Origin: Misgurnus anguillicaudatus
Lineage: Eukaryota > Chordata > Actinopteri > Cypriniformes > Cobitidae
NCBI RefSeq assembly: GCF_027580225.2
Contig: NC_073354.2
Span: forward strand, 32,012,001 to 32,076,000
DNA: 64,000 bases
Direction of reading: 5' to 3'
Both the position numbers and the translations under genes were made by a program. Positions 12,701 through 24,700 of this stretch are shown one piece after another. Under the pieces are notes generated by a model that had not been told where the DNA came from, did no database searches, and worked only from the letters and a program-made list of their open reading frames with translations. The number at the start of each line of letters is the position of its first letter. Position 1 is the first letter of the stretch.

Positions 12701-15700
12701 AACCACTCTGCTCACTTACCACTAATCTATAAGCTATATAACTTCTCTTAATGTTATTTACAAACAATTTAGACAAAGATCATGCTGTTTACAACATGAT
12801 TGGCCCCTCTGTACAGTCCTTCACCCTTATTGGCTCAAGGAAAAACTATGGCCCCTCCCGCTCACATTAACAAGAAAATGATGTAGATGAGAAGCAGGCA
12901 GATGAGGATGAGGCAAAAGTTGACGAAGAGATCCTGCATTTTTTGCTTGGCCTGCTGGGGAACCTCCATGGTGGACGCTCGCCGAATGGCCGCCCGCGTT
13001 ATGTGCTGCACCTTCTCCATGCTGAGGCGGGCTGTGTTTTAGTGCACAAAGAGGGGAGGGGTGCAGAAGAGAGAGAGAGAGAGAGAGAGGATGGATGGCA
13101 GTACCGCAAGGTGGAGTGGCGAGCCGTGCAGGGAGGAAAGATGCTGGTTGTCGTGGAGACGGAAGAGGTTATCCGTTGATGCGGGGCTGATGGGAGGAAG
13201 GAAGAAAATGAATGAGTGAATGTGCACCCAATAATAAAACGTGGCAGTCATGCAGATTTTGACTAGTTGATGTTTCAAAAGATCAAAATTCAAAAGGATC
13301 CAAGTACCTCCAAAGGGATTTTGTAACCTTATGCTCAAAAAAAAAACTTAACCAAAGAAGATTTTACTGAATATTTGACAACCCTTATTTTGAACAATTG
13401 CAGTATGAGACTTTAGTCCCACGTATTATTTCACATAGACCTTTACATAACTGCTTTTACCGTGTAGGAGTGTGCGTATATTTCTTTTCATTTCTCAGGC
13501 TTCGAATAAATAAAAGAAAAGCTTTTAGGAAGACATTTTAAAGAGATGATTTTCCTTGTTACAAAACAACCTAAATCGGGATTTAGCACTTCGTCTCCTG
13601 CAGAAAGATTAGATAAAAGCATGTTTTGTCAAAAGATTGGGCGCCCTTGATTATAAGTCTACATGTTAGAGGATCTCTCCTCTTATCTATCGCGTTCAGA
13701 CTGTTTTTTAATCTTGTCTCCTCAAATCTACAGGGAGGTTTGTGAAGATCCGCTTTTGCAGATGAATTTGGTATCGTCTCTTGTGTAACGTTATGGATAC
13801 AGAAACACCTGTGGCCTGTATTCTCATGGGTTGTGGTGTGCTGTTATCTGTTCTGCCAAATGTTATTCTTAGGAATGACCTTTGATGGTCACGATATTCC
13901 ATTTAAATTGTGGCCAGCCTTTACTCCGAATCCCTACGGAGCCTGAATCTATTTAACCAACTACAACTTATTGCCAAGAGGGCATTGGAGGCCTGGGATG
14001 TTTTTGCTGATGGATAGGCAGGCTGTGTCTATTTTTGCTATATGGGATATCTAGTGTTTTTGGAAAACATCAGCTTGTTGTTGAACGTAGCTTAGGTAGT
14101 AGAGGACTGTGCTAGCAACACCAAGGTCACCAAGTTTGTTTCCAAGGAAATACCAGTTTGCACTGAAAGTCAATCTGCCAACATGTAATGGTGGTCAGGG
14201 GAACCTAAAACGCTATTGAAGACCGGAGTCATTTGCATTCATTTTTATGCATTTAGCAGAAGCTTTTATTCAAATGAGGGAGCATTTAACATTTACTTAA
14301 AATATCTTTCATGGTGTTTGAAGAAACACTTTAAAAGTGTAAGAAAAGGTTTGGTGACCGTCGTTGGGCTTTCATCAGGGTAGACTGCTTATTTACTTGA
14401 TTTAAATGAGATCGAGGCCATACGAGATGGATTTACTCATATCGAACTTTCCCAATTCAAGTTTTTTCCCTGAAATTCACTGGGATTCGAACCCACAACT
14501 ATTGCGCTGCTAATGCAATGCTCTGCCAATTTAGCTACATGAACACTAACCTAACCATTGGCATTCGTATCAAATTAAACATGTTTGCCAGTGTCAATGA
14601 GGAAGAAGCTTCAGTAAATAAGTGAGTGACCACAGAGTCTAAAGTCTTTTCAGGCGCCCGGCGTAGGGGTCAAGTGATGCGAGAGATTAACGCTCTCCGT
14701 AATGATGACGGGCTCTGGAGAGATGTTTGTCAACACCACGGGCCGCGGGCATTCCAACACCCTAGTGCCTGCCCAAGGGTCGTGTCCCCGTCACTACTGA
14801 GAAAGATAATGTCATTAACATCATCTCGAGAGGGTATCGAGCAGGTCAATGTCCTCTTCACGTGTCCAGATTATCCTTCCTCATATGGTCATTCACGATA
14901 GGAATGTTCAAAATAACATTTTGTAAAACCGTTGACAAGTTGATTTGTTGGTTTTGAGCTCATCTGACTCATGATGGAATGCATTTCTTAGGGGTGTTTA
15001 CATAAGACAAAAACATCTAGACCAAGAGTAAAATTGACATTATAGTCGCTTTTATCCAAAAAAAATTGACTTACAGTGCATTTAAGGAATACATTTTATC
15101 AGTGTCATCAAACCCATGACCTTTGAGTTGCAAACACAATCTCAGAATTTGATTTTGAGACTTTATCCTTTAAGAAAGACAAAATTTTATTGGATGGCTT
15201 CCATATTTCTGCTGTATTTTATTGTATTACAAAATTGCCTGTTTTAATAACAACTGTCATTATTTTATTTATTACTCCGTAAATTTTTTTATCCAATTAG
15301 TTGATTAATCGCAAAATAATCGTCTGATAAATCGATAATGAAAATAATCGATAGTTGCGTCCGTACATGATACACTTTTTAAAAATGCCAAATTCGTTTG
15401 TTGTGGGACCCTTAATAAAAAGTGCAGACAACGCAAAGTAGATATTTAGGTTTTTACCCAATTAGTCGATTAATCACAAAATAATCGTCTGGTTAATCGA
15501 TTATGAAAATAATCGATAGTTGCGGCCGTACTTGATACACTTTTTAAAAATGCCAAATTCGTTTGTTGTGGGACCCTTAATAAAAAGTGCAGACATAACG
15601 TAAATATTAGTAAAACTCAATGTTTGACTTTTGCACTTTTAAAAGTACATGCAAATACCCTCATTAAGGGTTTTATTTAGCTATAATAAGTGAAAAATCA

Positions 15701-18700
15701 AAGTAGATATTTAGGTTTTTACCCAATTAGTCAATTAATCACAAAATAATCGTCCGGTTAATCGATTATGAAAATAATCGATAGTTGCGGCCGTACTCGA
15801 TACCCTTTTTAAAAATGTCAAATTCGTTTGTACTGGGACCCTTAACAAAAAAGGGTCTACACTAAAAGTGCAAAAATGACATACAATTAAAGATATTTGT
15901 CTGCATGCATGTCTGCTGTCGTCGAACCGCAAGATAAATGCACAGCATGCTCATTACGAACCCAAAATATAAAAAGAAATCATGTAGATAAACTATTTAA
16001 CTAGACGATTGTAGATCAAAGTAGATATTTAGGTTTTTACCCAATTAGTCGATTAATCACAAAATAATCGTCCAGTTAATCGATTATGAAAATAATTGAT
16101 AGTTGCATCCGTACTTGACACACTTTTTAAAAATGCCAAATTCGTTTGTGGTGGGACCCTTAATAAAAAGTGCAGACATAACATACAATTAAAGATATTT
16201 GTCTGCATGCATACAATTGTACTGTCGTCGAATCGCAAGATAAATGCACAGCATGCTCATTACAAAACCAAAATATAAAAAGAAAACATGTAGATAAACT
16301 ATTTAACTAGACGTTTGTTAGACACAGCTAGTCAACCATCAGCAGATTTCAGCGTGCACGGATATTTTTATTTAATTCTTAAAATATCAAAATCAAAAAC
16401 GTAAATATTAGTAAAACTCAATGTTTGGCTTTCGCACTTTTAAAAGTACATGCAAAAACCCTCATTAAGGGTTTTATTTAGCTATAATAAGTGAAAAATC
16501 AAAGTAAATATTTAGGATTTTATCCAATCAGTTGATTAATCGAACAACAATCGTCAAGTTAATTGAAAAATAATCGATATTTGCGTCCGTACTTGACACT
16601 TTTTAAAAATGCCAAATTTGTTTGTGGTGGGACCCTTAATAAAAAGTGCAATACAAACATACAATTAAAGATATTTGTCTGCATGCATACGAATCGCAAG
16701 ATAAATGCACAGCATGCTCATTCCAAAACCAAAATATAAAAGAAAACATAGATAAACTATTTAACTAGACGATTGTTAGACACAGCTAGTCAACCCTCAG
16801 CAGATTTCAGCATGCACGGATATTAGATTCAGATTTGTTTTTCTTTTTGAAATCTCTGAGGCCATCCTTTGGCAAAAACCTCATCTCATCATCATTAAAA
16901 TTCACTGAGGCCGCCAAGAATTTAAGTAAAGCAAAAATAAGATGGAATCAGACCGAAGAAGGAAATGATGTTCAAAGCTGGCCGGAGATTTTCTCAAGCC
17001 TGAGCATGTTTATGTGCGTTTATTTTTTACCCTCTGCTGGCAATTTCCCCGTACAAATAAGTCCACTCGGAGTGCACTCCATTGCTTTTAACGCTGAACT
17101 TTCCATGATGGCATCACAGAGCAATGCAGTGCTGTTTTTTGGCTGGGTGACGCCTCACAGGGCATTACTGCTAAACAGGTAGGACCATGCCTGTGGTGGT
17201 CGATCTAAATACTATTCACATAAAAAATTCAGTGTGAGAATAACAATGCATTATAAATAGTGCAGTGGTTTTTTTACTCCCCACCCTCAGTGTACATTTA
17301 TGTAACTACAGCACAAACTATCTAAAATATTTGCATAACGAAATGCTTCAGGCCTTGGCAAAAACAAACCATTTTGGATGTCTGCAGCCTGTGGCGTAGA
17401 TCCTGTCTTTACTATGCTCCTTTGTACGCTGTTAACCTTTTCTGCTTTGCAGGGCTGCAGTGAAGCCGTCAGCTCATTTCTACTAAAATAAAGGGCAATC
17501 TCATTTCCCCACAGAGTGGAATTGTGGGATGTTTTGTGCGGGTCGGTCGCTTTAGGTTACGTATGGTTGATTTGCGTCCGGTGAACAATGTTTCACAAGT
17601 GCACAGAACAGCCATCGAAAAGACCAAAATCACAGAAATGTGATTAATATAAGACTCCCCAGCTGGCCACTTCATGCAGTACTGCGTAAAGTTATGAATA
17701 TAAAATACTTCAGCCGGGACCAGGCAATGATGTGTTATTGTATGGGGCACAATAAAATTAAATTGCATTGCTTTATGTTCAGATTTTTATTAAAAACTGA
17801 TAAATTGATCTTTCTCTGTCCTGGGTTGCACAATGCTAAATGTTTTACATCGTAAAGCCATAGAAATAGCAATGATGTAGGTAAAGAAATACACGACATG
17901 ACCTAAAATTTAAATAATATCAAATTAACATATATTTTTATGTTACTTTAACTCAGTGCTTCTCAAATAGTGGGGCGGGACCCCCAGGGGGGGCTCGAAG
18001 CGACACCAGGGGGGGCGCGCGAGACCCCGGGGAAAATACTTTTTCAGGAAGTGATTTTTTTTGCACTGTCACTTAAAGACATTACACCCCAATCACGCTG
18101 ATAAGCCGCTTGAGTTTTTATTATTATTTATTGATTATATTTAATTTAATTTTTCAGTATCAAATGGTCAAAAAATATTATACTTTAAATAAGGATTGTT
18201 TTTTTTCAGGCAAATTGATGCATTTTAAGTCTTTTTTGTTACAGACTAAAAAACAATGTTAATAAAGTTATTCTTTGTTGTAAGTTGATCGATATTTCTA
18301 TTTTTGTGTTTTCTTTAATGTTAATAAGGATACAATGTTTTGCAGATGTGTCATTTTATAGACAAATTATACTATTTACAGTCGCGGCGGAGAGTTGGGG
18401 GTGCGAAATGTTTACTTCTTCCTAGGGGGGGCGTGACAGAAAATTATTGAGAAGCACTGCTTTAGCATAACAAATTAAGTTCAATTTCAACTTGTTTTTA
18501 TAAGTTACATCAACTTATCACAAGTCAAAACTTAAAATAGTAAGTTGATTGACTTGCATAATCAAGTATGTATTTTCCTGCTGTTTTACCTCCGTGCACA
18601 CTTACTATAAGTGGTTGTCATGCAAAAAATGTGGATTAAATTGATTCAGTATTATAAGGTAAAATATCATAGTACTTTAAAATATACCCCTCCGAAAAAT

Positions 18701-21700
18701 ACAATTCATTGATGAATGGAAAATCTACCTCTTAAAAACAATGAATATCCACAGCACGTTTTATTTTGTAAGAATATTTAGCTTATCCTTTTACCAAAAG
18801 AAGTGAAATTAGAAAATGTTGCGTACCTGAAACTGCAGATAGACAGCCAAAGTACTGAAGTTCAATCCTGTTGCTTTGATTTTACAGTTGGGAAGAGAAG
18901 GATCTGTCAGGGATGCGAGTTCAGAAGTTTATGGTAGGACAAATGAAGGGGTGGAGTATATGAGGAGGGGAACGAGATGCGTAGGAGGGCTCTGATCGCT
19001 CTCATTATTTCTCCCATCTTTTATTCGGTCACAGATGTATCCTCAGATATGAATAGCATGCTAAACATTGTCTCTAATGGAATAACTCTTCCAGCACATG
19101 CACAGTCACTCCCCCTTATCGATTAAAAAAACAACCTTGATATTACATTAAACTGTAGTGGAATTACATCAGCGTCTTTCTTAATACAGCTTCTGAATTA
19201 ATGATTGCAAAACATACACATTTTAATTGTGCATATTTGTGACCCTGTCTGTGAAATCCACGTTAAAGTCTGATTTTACATTGTTTTTGATCTTTGACAT
19301 GACCTTACACATTTATATTATATTTTCAAAGAATGTCTTTTATGTAGAAAAACGTTGGGTCAGGTTTTCACCGAATGGGTCACATTTGCTTCAGTTGACT
19401 TGGTTGAATTTACTTTGTAACTGTATCCATCTGACTAGACATTACAGTCAAAGAGGATTAATACAGATATTCGATTGATGTTGCGTCTAGAACAGGGTGT
19501 GCTCGAATGGCCGCTTCCAATGAGAAGATTGCTTACAAAATCTCCTAAAAGTCCAGAAGCCTCTATAAACTTCTTAAACCTGTGGTTAAAACTATTCTCT
19601 GGAGACCTTTCTTGAAGATGTTGGGTTTTTGGTCATTGTTTAAGGTCTATTTTGAGATTTGAGTTTCTTCTTCCTTATATGGAGCTTTATTTCTCTGGAG
19701 TCAGCGAAGCTCTTAGCATTATTAAAAGGGCAGCGATGTGGACATTAAAAACTGAGAGGGCATTATGATGACATTTAATTGCAGCTACGTCTGTGCAAAC
19801 TCCTCTCTGCGAGGTCCAGACTGCCCCCACGCCCCTCCAGACCAAAACCCATTTCTTAAATGCCAGGTTTTCTTACTAGGCGTCTTCCAGGCTTAATCAA
19901 AAGACAGCCGGCTTCTCCAGCCACGACCATCATTTTTGGCTCTTTTCCATTGCATAGTACCCCACAGTTTGGTTTGGGTCAGGTCGGGTCAGCTCACTTT
20001 GGCTTGGTTAGGTTTTCCATTGAGTTTAGTAACACTTCGGAGTGGGAGGGATTATAGGCGTGTCATTATATTTGGGCCGCCTACTGCTGTGACATCATGT
20101 GAGAGCATCGTTGTACATTCCCATACATTCGTTTGTTTCAGCCACAACATTAAAATTGACCAACACAAATAAATTATTACTACCTAACTTTTGGTATCAG
20201 CTCGGGTCGCTTGGAACCTCGACCGAGATGGTACTAAAAAAAGTATCAGGTACTACGTACTGCACCCAGTGGAAAAGCCCCCAAAAGTAAGCTGACCCAA
20301 ACCTTGGGGTACTATGCATTGGAAAAGTGCCATTAAATAGCATCACCTATATTTCCAGCCTGGAAATATAAAAAACAAGAATCTATTAATTTTAATGTTT
20401 TAACACGCAACCTTTTCAAGATCATCTCATAATGATGGTGCTATCGTTGTCCCGCTACCCTAATCCCAGTGAAAACACTGGATACCATTTGGCTCTGTAA
20501 AGGTAATACATGCTGTTCTTTATGCAAAGCTCATTTAAATGCAGTAGGTCCTAACGGGTGACCTTGCGGTACCTCATTTACAGAGCATTTATGGCACGTT
20601 AAAGCCTAGCTGCCATGTGCATGCATACACATTGTCCAATTGCCTGTTTCATGCCCTCTGGCCAGTGTTGGAAAGTTCGCTTGTTGGGCACAATACATTT
20701 AGGTCTCACCTCATTGTTCAGCTTAGCACACTCGCTTGCCGGATCCATCAGCTGTCAGCAGGACACAGAAATGGAGGTGCCTTTGGGTTGTGTGTTTGTA
20801 CAGTGGACCCACAAGGTTACACTTAAAAATGAATGTCATTGCATTGTATTAAAACAAGTGGCAGCTGCAAACAAATAATGCTCGAGAAAATGATGAATGC
20901 ATTTTTCCTGCACATTTTTGCAGTTTCTGTAAAACTAGCAAGACTCAAGGTTTATCTTAACATTTAAAGTCTAACATGCTTTAAGTTTGTGGTATACTAA
21001 TTTCAAATAAATGCCATTTGCTGTTAGCCTGGGATAATCCAGACAACTTCCGGCTTTAACCAGGCTAACTTGCTATGATATTTTCATAAAAAATCCATTG
21101 GAATGGCTTGAAATGTGCAGCCTTGTACGATGCGTTGACATAATTTCCACTGAAACAGGAATTTGGGCGGGGCGTATTGACTGTCTCCTCCCCCTTTTAA
21201 TACGACCAGTAGTGTGAAGTTTACCCCACAGCCTGGAATCCGATGAGAAGCTTTGTGCAGAGTGATGTCATAAAAATCGTTGATCCTTATTGGTGAAAGT
21301 GAGAGAATGTAATTGCTAATTTATAGACGGTTTCACCGGACGCACGCACTTTGGCGCTGTAATGTGTCTGGCCGGAACTTAACTTCGAGTCTCTGTTTGT
21401 TTAATGGTCTGGCTAGTGGCAAAACTGAACTTTGGACCTTGTTGAAAATAACAAATGTTATGGTTTCTTAAAGACGAGGGGAGACTATGCGAAGGGAGAT
21501 TTGGCAGCTGATCTGTAACATTGTATACACTATATAGTACACATTTTACACAGTAACGTTAGCTCGGTGTAGTTATGATTTGAACTAAGATAGTCAACTT
21601 GTTGTTTATTTTGTTTGTTATCAGAAATAAACTTCTCTAAAATGGCTCTATTGTTATTGATTGTTTGCGGAAGTCTACCGTAAGTTACGTTTTAGGGTTG

Positions 21701-24700
21701 TGCCGATAAACGATAGTATTGTGTATCGACGATCATCAGACATATCGCCAATAGAGGGCTTTCATGACGATAGTTGGTGATGGTTATTATTATTTTCATT
21801 ACATTAGCATGCGCATTGCGTGCTTTTCCTCGCATGAGAGGTTGTGGGCTTTACTTTGCGCGAGGGACCTTGTAATGTGCACGGATTCCTTCTCGCACGC
21901 AACTGGACTTAATGCGTGCGCATCTTGGACTCTTGCTCAGACCTGAATGCGTGCGGCATGGGCTCTTTCTAGCACCTGAACTTGCATGATTCGGACTCTT
22001 CCTCGCACATGAGCTTGTAATATGCGCGGCTCTGACATTTCCTTGCACTGGAGAGGTTGTTAGCGCGCACAGGGTTAAAACCAGCGAGTGTCTTGTTCCC
22101 GCTCCCTGGCACGCAAACATTTTTAGAGCACTTGGGTTTTAATGGCGCGCTTGGATTAATGGCATCAGTTTTAAGAAGGTTGCGGTCATTACAGTGTTTC
22201 CCTTGCTTCTTTTTTGTCCACCAATCAAGTGACTTGTCATAAATGAGTAAAAAATTAACAAATAAAATAAATGAGTAAACTACTGCCCCACCCTCCGATA
22301 CTATCGTGTATCGTCGATCTCACAGGCTGACGATGGGACGATCTCAAAATGGGGCATATTGCCCAACACTATTACGTTTGTTTCATGAAAGCCGTTTGTT
22401 TATGTTGTCACTGTTGAAACCGTCTATAGTCGTGTGTAGGTTCTACGCAGTAGGCTGTGTTTAGCTTTGCTTAGCCTGACATGCACCCAAAATTTTAACA
22501 CGGGATACTGCCTACTTCTGGTCTACATGTGTAATTGCACGTCGTTCTCCAGACGTATGAATGAAAACAGACACTGTTGAACTTGCCCTGCATCTTAAAT
22601 GGTCAGATCACAGCCTTTATTACCAATTCTGGGTACAGTCACATTGCAAGCAGCCATCGTGTCTCCTCTGTGTTACCCAGGCGTGTCAAGAGGCTGATGG
22701 ACGGCTGTCTGGAGGGCCTTAGAGAGAACACAGTGACAGGGTGTGATGGACTTCAGGGAATTGGCAGCAGATTAGCTGTGCAATGTGACAGAGTGTTGCC
22801 GTTGAGTACCATGTAGCCAAATGGCTCCAGACCTTTGCTGTGATCTTTGCTACATTTTAGAAAGCGGATATTATTATCCTGATCACCAAGGGCATTACAC
22901 CTTTGGAAGCAAAGACACTTTTTGTTGGCTACCAAGCTAAGCCATGTTTCATAGTCCTTTTAGATATTTGAAGTAACAGTTTATTGCTCAGAGGTCATAA
23001 CTTGGACAGCGAAATAACGGAGCAATGCAAATTTATAAAGTAAACGCTTCGGTGTTTGGAGAATTTCTGATATTTGAGTGGACACTTCATTGTTAAGGAG
23101 AAAGGTTTGAGATGTCGAAGTGATCTCATTTGCATTTCTTTCCTATAGGTATTCACAGTTGTGGATATCTAGAAGACCTAAGGGAGATAAAATTAAAGCA
23201 TTTTGCATTTTCTGGCATCAGTCTCCTGTAATGAATGATGGTACTTCCTCGTGCAGCTGTTCTGTATCAGACTGTTTAAATGGCCATGTGGAGAGAGACA
23301 AACAGAAGACTGGAGTCTGGAGTATCGAGGAGCAGGTGGAGGAATACGTTTAGACTCATAAAGCTTTGTGGTTTATGCCATGGCATAAACTGAGATAAAC
23401 ACAGGCATTTATTTTCATTTTCATGTCCACATTGCGGCAGGACAGCCACTCTTTTCTTTGGCGTTTATCTATCTTCTACCATTAAATATTTTGTATTGAT
23501 TACTCATTTGTCGTAGTGAAAAAATGTTTTTTTACATAAAACCACTATTGACAGTTTGGTGACACACGCGTATGTAGATGTATGGGATGCTAGTCCATAA
23601 ATGTAATCCTGGACCACAAAATCAGTCATAAATTGCACGGGTATATTTGTAGCAATAGCCAACAATACATTGTATGGGAATAAATGATTTTTATGCCAAA
23701 AGACACCATAAATATATCAAACATTTTATTTATTATTAGTAATGTGTGTTGCAAGGACTTCACTTGGACAACTTTAAAGGCAATTTTCTCAATATTGAGA
23801 ATTTTTTGCACCCTCAAATTTTAAACATTCTAATCTCGGCCAATTATTATCCTATCCTAACAAACCATGCATCAATGAAAAGCTTATTTATTTAGCCTTA
23901 TATTGTTTACTTTATATTATTTAGCTTTAACTGATGTATACATCTCAATTTCAAAAGAATTATAACTGGTTTTGTGGTGCAGGTTCACAAATTTGCATAC
24001 ATTTAAAGCTTTAATCCGTAACTACCAGTGTTCAAAACTCCTTACCACAACTTACAATGGTAAACTAACTTATAATAATGCTTAATAAATTGAATTGTCA
24101 TGTCAGATTTTGTGGAACATTTTAGTTTTTTGTTTTTTTAATTGATGTAAAATAGGGCTGCACGTTTTCAAGTTTTTAATTAACCGTTAACGGACACCCT
24201 TAGCGGTTAATACTCGGTTAACCATATTATGCGCAAGGCAACCCAGAGATACAGACACACGAGAAAGGGGTAGTTGATATTTTAACACCTTTAATAACTG
24301 GTTGGACCACATTTACAACAAAATTAATTTATAGAAATAAAACGCAGTGGTAAGGACAGAGCAGCTTAAGTATGTCACTGACTTTGCGTTCGCGTGGATG
24401 GTAGGCTGGGCGAAGGTACTCGCAGGCTCCGCGGCCGCCTCCCTATGATGCCCGGGTGTTGGCTGGGTTTGTCGCGATAGTCGGTGAAACGGGGATTACC
24501 GGTGCTTCAGTCTCTCACTGGTTAGATCACTTGCCCACCCCGACACTGTCTTTCACCGTCGTTTTGATATTTTCTTGTAATTAAATCATTTAGCTTCGTT
24601 AGCGAGAGCAAACACTTACAACTGAATGTGTCTGCAGCCTTAATTCACAGCGGACCTGAACGCGCGTCACGTCACAAAGCAGCAGGTGTCAGATTTCATT

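Noticed and set aside
14440..14540. A tRNA gene
   Set aside because: Only the T-arm/anticodon-like half is present and embedded in a SINE; no complete cloverleaf.
16835..17182. 115-residue + strand ORF as an exon or micropeptide
   Set aside because: No conserved motif, no splice sites in phase, and composition like the surrounding intron.
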